Shown here one piece after another: positions 1 to 12,243 of a DNA stretch of 64,000 bases (positions within the stretch are counted from its first letter, which is position 1; the number at the start of each line of letters is the position of its first letter). The stretch comes from Amoebophrya sp. A120. Lineage: Eukaryota > Sar > Dinophyceae > Syndiniales > Amoebophryaceae. The stretch covers positions 2,011,904-2,075,903 of the forward strand of contig CAJINV010000001.1 in the NCBI GenBank assembly GCA_905178155.1, read 5' to 3'. Below the pieces are notes generated by a model. It worked only from the letters and a program-made list of their open reading frames with translations, ran no database searches and was not told the DNA's origin. Both the position numbers and the translations under genes were made by a program.

Positions 1-1636
1 AAGACGAGGGGACGTTTCCGGACCGGTAACTGCCAATCATCGCGGGCGTCATCATCCCCAGCGGGGTACTCATGCCCAACGGTGTGCTCATGCCGCCACC
101 TGGAGTTGATTTTGTTTGCGTTTGCTTTCCCTTTCGCTTCTGAAAAGCATGTACGATTGGCGCAGAGCGAGGATAACGGTCTTCTCTCCAAATTCAGTCA
201 ATGACTACATGAGCAGTAAATACAATGTGGAGCAAGCTTCTTCGGCACTGTATTAGCTGCCAAGGCGAGCCAGGAACTGCTATCGAACTGTCTAAGTTTC
301 CTGAGCAGTAAATACAAAAATGAGCAACAGAACAGCTGCAGCAGCGCACCAACATATCTTTCAGGTTTGAAGTACTTACCCATCATTCCCAGTGGCGTCT
401 GGCCGCCTCCTGCGACACCGGGCATGCCTGGTCTTGCCCGGCCGGCCATCATGCTTAGTGGTGTTTGCATGCCCATTGGGGTTTGCATCCCCATGGGGGT
501 CTGCATGCCGAGTGGCGTGCTCATACCACCACCCATACCGCCCATGCCAAGAGGTGTGCTCATGCCGCCCATGCCCATCGGCGTGCTCATTCCGCTCGGG
601 TTGGCCATTGGCGTCTGGGCGCCCTGCACGCTGCTCCCCATCGCCCCGTGCTTCATCAGACCGGTGGTGCCCGCGAGCACGTGGTCGGGCATAGCGTAAA
701 TCGAGTCGCGCTTTCTGTGTTTGATTTTCAGATGCTCCTGGGCGTCCGGAATGTTGTTCCACTCTTCGTTGGATACCTGTGGGGGAGAGTGAATGAAATC
801 AAATGTCGTGCAACAAACTTCTAAGTACATTCATACGCTTGAGCGCAAACACAAAGATATTCTTCCCCAGAGACCAGGAAGTAGAAGGTCCTGGATATAG
901 TTCTTTCTGTTTCTTTCGCCATCGCAGACCTAGTGCAGCAGGTTCAACAAGCAGATTTCACAAACTAAAACTATACCCTCCCAAGTTCTCGGGTCAAGTC
1001 TGCGAACTGCTGTCTCACCGTCGGTTTATCCGCACGCATCTTTTTCAGTTCGTTTTTCATTCGCTCTTCGCGCCACTTGGCTCTCCTCTCATCCAAGCGA
1101 ACGTCGCACTCGTTGTAAATTCGGTCCGCCTCCTCATCGTCTTTTTCGTAATTTATTCCCGCGAAAAGACTACCACCGTACCCGGCAAACTCGTCGTAGT
1201 TGCTGTCTCCGAGATCCTGTAATATTAGAGTGGTTTTTTGTATTGGTGCACATCCAGTACTATGAATGTGGCACCTAAAAACATTATAGTAAAATTTGAT
1301 CCTCACAGTTGATATTTAAGCAAAAAAAAATACCGTTTTGTCGTCGTCTCTGTCGACTTCGTCACGACTGACACCACCGATAAACCCGGTCGCACCACGA
1401 CCTCGACCTGGAATGTAGCCCGGTGGCGGCGCCCCGAACCTTAGATCCCCGTGCTCCTCCGGTCCCTTTCCGCCCTTGTCCCCGCCCTTTTTACCCGCCC
1501 CTTTCTTGGCTCCGTCGTAGTTGTCAGGCCGGGTCATAATCTTGAAGGGCGCCGCACCACGCCCCGCACCAGCGACATAGCCCTGCGGGGCCGCGCTGTC
1601 GATCTTCTGCCGCTTGGCATTCGGTACCAGCGACAT
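1..1636 (-). CDS. PRPF6: PRPF6/Prp6 U5 snRNP (tri-snRNP) splicing factor, 5' part, runs off left edge
   Basis: This is the N-terminal part of Prp6, the protein that bridges U5 and U4/U6 in the spliceosomal tri-snRNP. Four exons are visible: 1636-1334, 1216-977, 776-380 and 99-1 (open at the edge). Introns of 117, 200 and 280 nt all have GT-AG borders. Exon 1 has two glycine-rich motifs; the second, GYIPGRGRGATGF, matches the conserved PRP1 N-terminal motif. Exon 2 holds the other PRP1-domain landmark, NYDEFAGYGGSLF followed by YEKDDEEAD, and ends in a charged helix (VRQQFADLTREL). Exon 3 begins EEWNNIP and then becomes a run of about ten STPLGM/QTPMGM-type repeats; other eukaryotes have shorter TP-rich repeats at the same place. 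The TPR/HAT repeats of the family lie beyond the window. The start is the first ATG of exon 1 (MSLVPNAKRQK). No introner is present. Confidence 0.93.
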
Positions 1637-2845
1637 CTTGTTGACGACGGTCGGGAGCTATCTATCAGTTGTCGCGGTGGTTTTTGAGCGTTACTAGTGC
1701 CGCACTTCTTCACGACGTAGCGCGTGCTGACGTTGGAATAAAACGCCGCTCCAAAGAGTATGCCGCGGTGACACTGCTCCACTTGCGCTATCAGAAATTA
1801 TGCTGCTGCTGCGCAACACACGGCTGCGTGGTGTCTACTGTTCGAGGCGTCATCAGCAGACCGGTAATATTTCTTTTTCTGCTAGTTTACAGAAATGAAA
1901 ATTGTGTCGAGAGACTGATCAAAATAAATCGCTACCACTTTTTTATTTAGTCTACTCCATGAACTATACTCGTGGTAGTACAGGACCCATCATGCTTCCG
2001 TAAACCATACAACTCCCTTTCTAGCCTGAAAGTGATAGTAAAATTCCCTACTTTGGATGAAGGTAGGAAGCGGAAAAATCAGCGCAACATAGCAGCAGTA
2101 TTCAAAAGTTTTGATCGAACTCCACCAAACTGATCGTGTCCAATATCTGCTTTCTTACAAAAAAAAGAACCAAAAATGCTGCATTGAAAACAAATTCGAA
2201 GATCTTACGTCGGGCTAACTACAAAAAAAAACACTAAAGCCAAAGAACATAGAGAGATCCATCCGAGCTAGCTTGTGTAAGTGCTACGGTTCTTTTTTCC
2301 ATTGAGTATCGCAGCAGGAAGATTTAAGATGCAATTCCATCTTCGTCCATATTGGACATAAGTGTTGAGGATCTACTTCGTCGCATCTAGCGTGATCTCT
2401 TTTGGGATCGACTCAAATGACTTCAACACTGCAATTGGCATTGCCACTGGCTCAAGCTTCTTGAACATGAACTATAATTCGACTACTATTTCAATTTTTG
2501 ATGTAGATGTTTTTTTTTGGTATCAATCAAACTTAATCGTTCGAAGGTATGAAGAGCTACAACGGTGTCAGCGTTTCCGTTGATCATGTTGCAAAAAATA
2601 ATCAATCTCAATGAACATGAAGAACAAGCAGAGCAGCGTGTCTTGTAACGTTTTTCGGCTCGTCTCTTCTGCATCGCCTTTCTTTTGGTGGTGGTCTTAA
2701 AAATTGCGCATGATCGGAAGCTGTCGCTATCCACGCGGCCATCATCAGCCGTTCTTAAATAATATTGCATCTCAAGTCCAAGTCGAGGAGGTCACCAACT
2801 GTCATACATCATTTCATTTTCCCCTTGTTGCATCTTGACGACAAG
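1637..2845. other. Intergenic stretch, AT-rich, nothing recognised
   Basis: This stretch lies between the 5' end of PRPF6 and the 3' end of the ankyrin gene. It holds only short, compositionally biased reading frames with no family resemblance. It must contain the promoter of PRPF6 and the terminator of the next gene, but no motif could be assigned. Confidence 0.5.
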
Positions 2846-5800
2846 TCATGGCGCCACACCCTCATCTGGTTCTGCTGGCACGGCCGCCGCTGGGTGCGTG
2901 ATAAAAGCAATCCCGGGAGATACGTCTTGCTGCGCGCCTGCGTCGGTTCCGCCTCTGCTCTCGTCTCTGTTTATTTCTCCCTGCTCCAGGTACTCGTCCA
3001 AATTAGTGATTTTTTTCGCCTCAAACAGATCTAACAGCGAGGAGCTGTACCGCACGGCCGCGTTCAGGGCCAGCACCGCGGTCTCCCGCAGTTGGTGGAG
3101 TAAAGACAGGGAAACATCCTCTTTTTGCACCTCATTCTGCTGTTCTTCGGGTACCCCGGGATACCTCCGAATCGCCGAAAGCTCCTCGTCGCTACTCTCC
3201 GACTCGCTCGAGTCGTGCCCAAGAACATCCAGCTGCGGCGAGGTCGTGGCGAGCAGCCATGAGGGCTGGGGTAGTGCTGTTGATGTCCTGGACGAAGTAG
3301 AGGGAACAAGTTGTCGCCCATTTTTCATCCTGGTACGTCTTCGTTGGGTAGTAGCACCGGTTGCACCCCGAGATGAACTTCTCGATAAAGCTCCACCAGC
3401 ACCCTCGGGCCCGAGCACTGAGGAGATAAACGGGTACTGCTGAAATTCTTCCTCGGTCCTCTGCTCTACTTCCAGATCGGCCGCCAGAGTCGCCGAGGTG
3501 CGGGTCATCAAGCCTAAGCTATTGGTGAACAACATGGCATCCAAGGCGTTGACTTTCTGGTGCCCCTCCGGGTCCTTGGCGGTGGTCAGCAGACCCCCGA
3601 CGCGTCGCGCGCGCCGCGAGTGCGGAAACTGGAAGGCGAACGCCCGGAAGATGGTTGCAAACAAGTTTTTCAGCGGAATGTTGTTTTGAAAGATGCAGTA
3701 GTGCAAGGCCGTGTTGTCCAATAAATCCCGGTGGGCAAAGTTCAAGAAGTAGGGACACGCGAGTAACGGCTTGACCAGACTCTCGTTCCCCACGTAGCAG
3801 TATGGATTGCAAAAGTATCGTAATCGTACTCGTATAAATGCATTACAAATTAGTCCAGCATTACAAATTAAATTTGTAATGCTGAATTACCTTGACAAAG
3901 AGATTTGTAAATGCATAAACGCAATCACTACGAATACGATACTTTTGCACAGCATAAGCAGGCAATGTGCAGCGCCGTCTCCCCGTTTTTGTTCACGTGG
4001 TTCACCTTGTGGAAGCGCGGCACCTGTTTCAACAACGCGAGAACGACCGGAACGCGCTCCTCCCGGCAGTACTTGTGCAGGAAGGTGTCGCCGGTGGGAG
4101 GGTCAACCGCGTTCAATTCGTCAGTTGCCATCTGGAACACAATTACCTCCGGGTTGTTGCTCCGACTGCCGAGCGCCTCGGCGAGGGAACTGTCCTCAAA
4201 CTCCATGTTCTTCACGATGGCCAGCAATTGCCGCGGTGGCGGAAGGTTGGACGCGTGGTCTACTGCAGCTCTCGCTCCAGAAGCCGGCGTGGTCTTGCCG
4301 CCAGGACCACTGCGCCGGTTGTTCTTTTGCGGATTGTCGTTCATCTCCTCCTCGTTGCCAGCACTCGTCGTAGTTTCTTGTCGCTCTAGCTGGTTCAACA
4401 TCAGCGGTGTCGTGGCAACATCTTCACTATGCGGCGGCGCTTCGCCGTCGGGGTGGAAGTCTTCCGCGGAGGAGGAAAAGGCGCTACTGGGCGAACCTGG
4501 GAGGAGGTGCTGCTGCTGCTGTGTGTTTTTATTCGGTGTAGTCTTGTTCCTGTTTCTGCTGGACGCAGTTCCGCTTGTTGTAGAAGTCCTCTCCCTCGCA
4601 GTCGTAGTTAACCCTGCTTCTGGCTGCGACGCAGTACTATCTTCTCCACCTCCGCGCAGGAGCTCGTCGTTGACCAAGAGGTCTTCATCTGCGAGCAGAG
4701 TGCCGGTTTCCACGTCTAACAAATTGACCACCGGCTCCGGCGCCTCCACGGCGGCGGCCACCATCGGCCGGAGTAAGCCGATGGTAAAGACGCCGAGCTG
4801 CTTCTTCGGGATGGCAATGTTCAACGGGTCTCCATTGACGCGGAAAATCTGCAGGGGCTCCATCTCCTCGTCCGCGGATTCCGGGGGTGGAATGAGGGTT
4901 TCGGTTGGCGCGGCGAAGTGCTCCACAAAGTTAAAGCTGGGCCGCAAGAGCATGTCGGCGTCGCGCTCGTTGCCGTTGGGCGGCAGCGCGGAGGCGGGCG
5001 CGGGGGCGTGGGCGGCCATGGACAGCGTGGAGGTGCGGTCATTCGCGTTTTTAGCAGTAGCTGGAGGGTGATTTGTATTCGGTCCTGCTCCCCGAGGACC
5101 GAAATTCGGTCGCGAACGAGACGAAGAAGACGCTTGCTCTACTTCCAGTTGCGCACCGTGCTCCAGTGGAAATCTTCGACCTCCCACGTCTTCACTTACA
5201 CTTGTGTCCCTTTGCACGATTTGTCCGGTCCTGGCATCTAAGAAAACGGGAATCAGGTGCCTTGACTCGTCATCAGGATTTTGATTTTCATCAAGCGAAC
5301 CTGTAGAAATTATTCCGCCGTCAGATAAAGATGACGCAAAAGGCACGGTCGGCTGTTGATTCTGAGGGGTGACAACTTGGTGGGCGAGAATCAAATCTCG
5401 CAAGTACGCCTGGTCGTATTGCAACTCGCGCGCGATCGCGGGATCCAGGGCTTTCTTGTTGGAAGGCCGCCCACGGCTGCCTCTTGATGTTCCTCCACCA
5501 GATGCAGATTTATTTTTTCGCGAAGACAAAGTAGAGGTCCTGGCGCCTCCATCTGTTCCACCTGGTAGTTCTTGTTCGCCATCCGCATGAAACCTCACAC
5601 GCGAGGTGGATGAGGTTGACTCCGATCCGATCTGCTCGTCGTACAAATAGTTGCCGCCTGCATCTCCCGTGGCCGTTCCTGTTGTCGGCGTCGTAGCCGC
5701 AACCAGTTGCGCAGGATTCATCTTTTTACGACCAGCGGACGAAGAGGTCGATGAACCGCCAGTACTAGCGTGTCCGCGACTCCCTCGCCCTGTCTGGAGG

Positions 5801-5988
5801 TGCGGCTGATGTCCTCCGCCGGTAGATGTGAAAACACCATCGACATTGACGCCCACGGGGTTGCGGAACCGCCGCGGACTCGCAACGGAGTCGGTGTCAT
5901 CGTCGCCCGGAGCTGCTGCGTCATACTCGCCCTCGCCTCCAAGAGCGGCGGGGCGCCGAAAATCTGAATCGTCGTCCGAGGTAGACAT
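2846..5988 (-). CDS. Ankyrin-repeat protein with long low-complexity N-terminus; split by an introner
   Basis: Two exons, 5988-3958 and 3796-2846, join into 993 codons including the stop. The first about 600 residues are low complexity (Ser, Thr, Gly, Asp and Arg rich) without a fold I can name. About three ankyrin repeats follow, with the signatures GDTFLHKYC, NGETALHIAC and LDNTALHYC. The second repeat is cut by an introner at 3801-3956. Removing it with one AGCAG target copy restores HIAC-YVGNESLVKPLL, a perfect ankyrin helix pair. The C-terminal about 200 residues are again polar and acidic. Ankyrin repeats bind other proteins; the partner is unknown. The start chosen is the ATG before STSDDDSDF at 5988. 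The frame stays open to an ATG at 6081, so a longer N-terminus is possible. Confidence 0.75.
3801..3956. mobile_element. Introner, family 1, inside the ankyrin gene
   Basis: This 156-bp element starts TATGGATTGCAAAAGTATCG and ends with the inverted counterpart (CGATACTTTTGCACAGCATA). It is flanked by the target duplication AGCAG (3796-3800 and 3957-3961). It interrupts an ankyrin codon run, and excision with one target copy restores the frame. No GT-AG pair fits that join. Confidence 0.85.
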
Positions 5989-6822
5989 GTCTGATGTACT
6001 TAAATACTTAGTTCCAATTCTGGTACTTGCCCCGTTTCGTGTGCGAGTAGAAAGGCAGGAGCGCGTGAAGATTGATCGCACCAGATCTCAGACAGGGTGG
6101 TCAGAGATGCATATAGTAGATGATCGCAGCTCTGATATTAAGTCAAGAGCTACTTCCTGAGGACCGTCTGTTGTCCTCCTCCTACTAATTGAAGCTAGTA
6201 TGACGAGAGCCCAAGGTGGTGCTGCCCTCCGCTTCACAATGACATTCGCTCAGGCCACTGTCTTCGACAAAGTGCATCTTCAGCTAGTAAGCTTCCAGCT
6301 CGCCGTCGCTCTGGTGACAGACATTGACGGTCAACACTCGACGAAAGGATAGAGGTTGGTTTGCAATTGCAAAAAGTTAAAGTTAGAAGAGTCGGGATGA
6401 AATACCGGCAGCAACAAATGGCCACGCGCACGCCAGGCGCTCCTGGCAACATGAGATTTCTCCCGATATCACACATCACTTTCTTGTGGTTGTGCAAATA
6501 TTTTTGCTATGAGCATCCTGTTGTGACAGTGAGATCGCCATCTTGTGCTTCTTGTGGTGGTAAATCAGGAGTCAACTTCATCAATTTGGTTCGTTCCCAC
6601 AAATCAAATCGTTCTTTTTCCTCATCGTGTACTACTATCACAGGACGATTGGTCGACGTCTCGCAAAAATAAACTACCAAAGCACCAGACGAAGACAAGT
6701 ACAGTTTGTTCGGTTGCCCTTGCCGCACTTCCCCGAACATGATCATTATTAGGATCATTTTTGCATCCTTTTTTCACAGGAGTTGCTTCTCCCGCTCCGT
6801 ACACATCAGCTACAGCTTTCTA
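5989..6822. other. Intergenic stretch, nothing recognised
   Basis: This holds the 5' flank of the ankyrin gene and the 3' flank of the small membrane protein gene. Only short overlapping frames are present, none with recognisable motifs. Confidence 0.45.
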
Positions 6823-7278
6823 CTACAAATCCTCGTACTTGGCGGCTTGTCCGGCGACGCAGGCGGCGACCTCGTCTTGCAGCATGCTGGCCTGCAGCCA
6901 CTCAAACCGGTCCTGCACGATCTCCGCGCGGTTCAGCCGGCGCATCGTGGCCGTCCAATACAAATCCTTCACCCCGCGGTACAACGGGAAGCTGAACAGC
7001 AGGAACAGAAACACCGGCCCGATCAAGTGCGGGCTGCTCCAAAACACCTGCTCCGAAAGCGGCGAGGCCGCGGCGGAGAAGAACCTCTTCGGAGAGGTCA
7101 GAAAGTTATTCTTGCGGGAAACGTTTTTCCGACACGCGGTGGAGAAGAAACTACTGCTGCTCAACATATTCGTAGTGCCCGACGTAGTCGCACTGGTGCT
7201 CCCCCGGCACAAAATCTGTGTCCAGCCACTGCCGGCCATGCTGTTCCTTCCCAATGCAACACGGGCTCGGGACAACAT
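6823..7278 (-). CDS. Small hypothetical protein with mitochondrial-type N-terminus and one membrane segment
   Basis: This frame encodes 151 residues. I do not recognise the family. Starting at MLSRARVALGR, the N-terminus is basic, hydroxylated and free of acidic residues, as in mitochondrial presequences. A serine/threonine-rich stretch follows. One hydrophobic segment (IGPVFLFLLFSFPLY) lies about residues 89-103. The soluble tail has a mixed-charge helix (RRLNRAEIVQDRFEWLQ) and ends AAKYEDL. This layout resembles small accessory subunits of alveolate mitochondrial inner-membrane complexes, but that is inference. The frame stays open upstream to 7458, and the ATG at 7278 was chosen because the presequence-like character begins there. 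Confidence 0.5.
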   Translation of the reverse strand: MLSRARVALGRNSMAGSGWTQILCRGSTSATTSGTTNMLSSSSFFSTACRKNVSRKNNFLTSPKRFFSAAASPLSEQVFWSSPHLIGPVFLFLLFSFPLYRGVKDLYWTATMRRLNRAEIVQDRFEWLQASMLQDEVAACVAGQAAKYEDL

Positions 7279-8807
7279 GGCTCTGTCTTTGACTTTGTTA
7301 CGTCTTAGTTGTAACAAGTGTTCAAGATGATTATCTGCGAGTTTTTTCTGATTTGAATAGATTTGAATGATGTAGGCCAAAAAGGCCAGCTGTTTCGTGT
7401 TCACGACAAATGTCATTGTGTATGATCCAAGGGACAAGCAGGTACCGATTTGATGCAACAGAGTTGACTCAATGCCACCAGCAGCAGTACTCTCTCTCTT
7501 CTACCGCTATGGAACGTACCACCTGAAAAAAAGAGAGAACACTGGAGGTCACAAGCACCAGCGGGGGAATTTCGTTCTGAGGGTCGCCCGCGACAGGAAC
7601 GAATGTTGTTGTAGATTGCGTCGCTAGTAATTATGCGATAGAGGACTTTCATGCGCGATGAGAGTTCTTTTCCATAGTAGTTGTGGTTCAGCTTCAGCTC
7701 CTGCTCCTGCGGAGGCAATTATGGTGCATCGAGAGGCTAGCGCAGTCCTCACAGCACAACTGATGTCCACAGGCGTGGGTTGTGTTCTTGTTGAAGTGGT
7801 TCTTTTGCTGTTGAGAAGTAGTTGCAGTTCGTTGTTCTTGTAGTTGCCTAGTACAAAATCCTAATGCGCTAGTTTTTTCTACAGGAAAAGTCGTGGTTGT
7901 CGCTGAAGAGATCGTGCTGTTGTCGCCGGGTCGTGGTTTCGTAATTTGGAGGTCATGTGTTGTTTAAGTATTGTTTCATTGCCTTTAGTAGTGGTTCACC
8001 GTGAGTAATATGCTGATAGATGTGTTGTGTTTTTCCCCGCCGCGTTCGCAACAACCCGTCGCAGAAGCAGAACGATGCGTTTGCAAGCACAGCAACAATG
8101 TCCATATTCTTGCTCAAAGAAAGCCAGGGCGGCTAGCTTGTCGTAATAGGATTTCAAAGCAATTCTTTCCAATCCTTGTTCGCCCTCGCCCAAAGCCGTC
8201 GTCTACTCGTACCAGGACATGCGACTATAATTGCTATACTTCCAAACACGACACCGCTACTAGGATGAAAAACAAATTTTGGAACATATTCAGTAGTTCT
8301 TTTCAACATACTGCTGTTGTTGAAAAGTAAACACCACGCGAAGGAAAATGTATGTGTATGTGTAAATGTGAAGCAAAATAAAACGGCATTGAAAATCTGT
8401 AATATGTAGTTGTAAAAAAACGCGAAAGCTTTGGATGAAGAACATGAACAATATACTGCGGAGGTGAAGATGCGATTGGTACATGCAAAAGTAGGAGGTC
8501 CTTCTCGTCACCATGGTCCGTAGATAGGCAGATCGCATGCCAATTATGTACCAACTCCGCGTGAAGTAGGAAGTGGGACATTTTTCGATTCAAGTCCTAT
8601 CGTCGTTTGGTATCATTTTAACGTCGGTCAAATCAAACTCATCTGCGTCGTTTCGTTTGCTGTGTTCTTCACTTTCATGGAAGTAGTAGTAGACTTTTGA
8701 AGTGGATTTACTTTCGCAGCTAGCACCTTCAACAGTTCGCGCTCGCAGCTTCTTCAACATCGGTGTCGATCTTCGATCCTGATGTACTTCTAATAGAGCT
8801 TGTTGAA
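7279..8807. other. Intergenic stretch, nothing recognised
   Basis: The stretch between the small membrane protein gene and the stop codon of the KDEL receptor is AT-rich. Its reading frames are short and repetitive. No RNA gene or repeat was seen. Confidence 0.45.
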
Positions 8808-9870
8808 CTATATCGAGTAAATCAGCCTGCCGCCCGACTTGAGTTTTCGGAACCACAAGTACATGTAGTCTGCGGTGAAAACGGTGTGAACCAGGTCGGC
8901 AAGGAAGAGCTGCAGGAAGTGCTCCCCGATGTAGAAGAGTACGCCCCAAAAGACCATGCGGAGAAAGCGGGCAATTACCAGAAGACCTGCAAATTATTTT
9001 TGATTTTGATGTAGTTCCTTGATCATTTTTCCTGTGACACCGGACAAAGTACAACTAGATCGATGTAGTCAGGCTACTAAAAATTCGCAACAAAAATCAC
9101 TAGCAGTATCAAAAACAAAACCATGTCAAACAAAAGTTCGGTATAGAATTAAGTTCTTACCAACGTAGTGACTTGTGATCGGCTCCACATCGTACATTTT
9201 CTTCATCAGCCAGAGTTGTGGGAGAAGACCTGTATTATGACACAATTTCGTATACGCGGTTTGCGGTTTGCCTTCGGCTTTAGCTTCGATTTTGAAAGTG
9301 CATCACAGTCGGATGAGGATGAAGAAGCGCAATTCGAATTCTCGGAAAATTCGCTGCATGACAAACGAATAATTCCACGAAGCTTCCCCATGATACCTGA
9401 ACCTGAATCATTGCAAAAAGAAGAAACACAAAAATCACATATGAACATAGTAAATTTAAATTCATACCGAGCGCCTCTAGGTACATGGTGAAGGCTACCA
9501 GGATCTGCACGGAGAGCCACTGGTCAGATGGGTGGAAGAAGAAGGCCAACACCGCGGCGATCGGTGTAATCGAGTACACCCGGAGCCAGGGAAGCGCGTG
9601 CATGGTCGTCGTGTGCTGGTATCGCCAGCAGAGCGCGCAGCACCCTACGGACACCAGCGTGCTGAGGATGAGCTCCAGAAAGGCGAAGTTGGTCTCGATG
9701 AGCCTGGTGTCCAGGGTCCAGATACACCTGGTGACGTTGGCGATGGCGAACGCGATCTGGGTGTCGATGGAAAGCCCGTATATCGATTGCGACTTCCAGA
9801 TCTTGAAACACAGCATCGCGCACGCCAGGCACTGGATGCAGTACCCCATCAAGAAGAGAATGATGTCCAT
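8808..9870 (-). CDS. ERD2: ER lumen protein-retaining receptor (KDEL receptor, ERD2)
   Basis: This is the seven-helix Golgi receptor that binds C-terminal KDEL/HDEL signals and returns escaped ER proteins in COPI vesicles. Three exons, 9870-9468, 9229-9161 and 8986-8808, with GT-AG introns join into 216 residues, close to the usual 212. Landmarks in order: an N-terminal hydrophobic helix followed by KIWKSQSIYGLS, then the TRCIWTLDT region (family: TRYLDL), YLEALGLLPQLWLMKK and VEPITSHYVGLLVIARFLR. After these come FYIGEHFLQLFLADLVHTVF and ADYMYLWFRKLKSG. The last coding triplets read LIYSI. The match runs end to end, so this copy looks intact. No introner is present. Confidence 0.95.
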
Positions 9871-12243
9871 TTTGACGGCTTTTTGGGGTGCGGGTGGCGA
9901 AGGTCGGGGAAGTACAAGTAGTTACTACGTCGAAAATGACCCAGCTGCTATAGGACTAGGAGTTCGTCCCCGGTCTTTGTGATTATTTTCAGGAACGTAG
10001 CTCTTCGACTCGTGCTACCCTCGTGAAGCAGCTGCTAGTTCTTCTAGCAGTGTTCCAGTTGTATTAATCAAGGCCGCGTGTCGTTGTAGTACTAGTTGTA
10101 GAGGTCAATGGAGAAGTCGCGCTTTTGATTTTTGAAGTAGTTGCTGTTGCGCCGAGGGGGCTGTCGTCCTCTGTGCTAAACAGTTCGTAGTGATTGTTGC
10201 GCGACGAGTTAAGATGAATGGCGCCCGTCCGAACCTGAAGCTCTCCAACTATGTTTGCGTTTTTTCGCGTCGCTTCGTGAGCGGAAGAGTGTGCTGCTCG
10301 TCCAGAACCCAGTTGGTGTCGCTTCTGGTGGGAATAATTTGAGCCGGGTCGCCGAGTTTTCTAGTGCTGCTGCTGTGGCGGTTCTTGTTTGTTTATCTTC
10401 GTCGTGTTCTCTACCTACTACCAGGTGCTGCTTGCAGTACAAACGGTGAACGTCACCGCCACTGCACGAACACTGGGTTTGGTTCTCTGAAGATATCGGC
10501 CGGTATGATATTTTTCTGAATACTAAAGGTTCGTTCTCGAGTCCGTTATTTTCCTGGAATAGCAAAAGTTTCGGTGGATCAAAATTGGAAAGAATTCAAA
10601 CAAAGTAAAAATCGATCCTCTTTTGAAGGTTCCAGAAGGAAGAACGCAAGCAGTACTTGCGATATTGTTCAAAACTAAAAGTATTCAAAAAAATAACTCG
10701 TCTGAGAAATTCGGTGTCGCTATTAGTCCTATGTGTTGTATCTATACTAGTCGTTCAGATCACGCAAAAGCAGCACTGATCTTGTTGTCAAAAAGCAACT
10801 ATGAAATTGGAATCACAAACGTCGGCGTATCTATCAAAGAGATGTATACAAAATAACTCTATCGCGATCTGTTCCTCGCCACCACAAATTTGTTTCTTGA
10901 AGTGGGATCCTATTTTTTCAATCGGAAATCAAACTCGATTCCGATTCTGAAGCAGAGTTAGTTTTAGACCACGCTTGTACCTACCTTGTGATGGTTATGG
11001 TCGATCTTCTGTTGACTTGCGTTGTTGTGTGACCTCGTCGAGGGAAAGCGGCTCAGGAGCGCCCTCGTCGTTAATTACGTATGAATGTCCAGTCGTTCCT
11101 CAAAAAGCTCTTTGAATTTTTTTGGATAAAACCAAAAACAGTATAGGACAACAAATATAGAACTCTATGTTTACAGTGCAAAAGCTGAAATTTGTATTCA
11201 CAAAATTTACGAAATTAATACGAAAGAAATGCGTGTGAAGATTGGAAAAATTGGAAGCCTCTTTGTCTTTGCTACAACGGAAGAGCTGCAGTGTGGGAGA
11301 CCTGTTAGGAGGACACAGAATGAAAATGACGCGCATGATTTGGTCATATTTATAACGTCATCAAATGCGAACACCAAGATTTGCCGTGTCCTGTGTACGA
11401 ACGTCCGAAAGAAGCCGTGCACGAGGCAGTGAATCGGGCATAGATATTGAGACGCGGTCTTGTACGTAGAAACAACGAGTCGTGTAGTCCGAAGAAATAG
11501 CAGGTCTTGCTTTTCCTTTTGTACGGATGAGGAGCAACGAAACCGAACGTGAAGGAACTTGCCTCACATAATTTTTTTCAAGGCCGTAGTTGCAGCACCA
11601 AACAGAAGCATTTTCTTCATAGACAGGCAACAGAATTTGATACTTGTTCATGGCAGAGCTTCTCAATCTGAGACAAACGCTCGCAAACCGAATCCGTACG
11701 GGTCACTGCGATCATACCGATTGATTTTGTGCGCAAGTGCCTGTCATTCGGAACGACAATCACCGACGTCCTCGCACAACTTCTGCTGGATCGATTTACT
11801 TCTTGTCAGATCGAAAGCAAGCGACGCGCAAAAGCCTCGCCGTGCTTCTCCAGCAAGGAGAGATCGCGTGGCAAGGCAGGCACTCAGACCGCTATGGTAA
11901 CATTCGGACGTTGAAATGAGAATAATTCTTCAGATCATACGATCTTCAGATCATACGATCTTCAGATCATACGATCTTCAGATCACCACGACATTGCCCG
12001 CCACGTTGTATCGTGTTCGTTCTGGCCAGCAGTATGTCGGAGACCGCAGCCGCAGCGGCCTGTGCGGAAGTCGAAACAAATTTTTTTCCGAAGAAGAAAC
12101 AAAGAGCTGCCCCTTGCCGTCCTCGTGCTTTGTACTTACTTACACTATACACTGTGCAGTGAAGCCTTCAATAGACAGGGCTGCCACACTCCTGCTTCTT
12201 CATCTTTGTGAAAGCGGTAGATCATCAGAGCAGAAGACTTCCT
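9871..12243. other. Long intergenic stretch with one short tandem repeat
   Basis: About 2.4 kb lie between the KDEL receptor start and the stop of the next gene. Only short frames occur, such as 119 residues at 10209-10565 on the minus strand without motifs. The only structured element seen is the 16-bp tandem repeat at 11929-11985. Confidence 0.45.
11929..11985. repeat. Tandem repeat, 16-bp unit, about 3.5 copies
   Basis: Three perfect units of TTCAGATCATACGATC (11929, 11945, 11961) are followed by a partial fourth. Each unit contains two GATC sites. Confidence 0.9.

Noticed and set aside
367-824. Plus-strand frames across the PRPF6 exon
   Set aside because: These are antisense shadows of the TPLGM repeat-coding exon, with no independent features.
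3911-5071. 386-codon plus-strand frame opposite the ankyrin gene
   Set aside because: It is open because the opposite strand is low-complexity Ser/Thr coding sequence, and it reads through the introner boundary. The minus-strand ankyrin repeats are the real signal.
10209-10565. 118-codon minus-strand frame between the KDEL receptor and the next gene
   Set aside because: No motif, no paralog and no plausible splice partners were seen.
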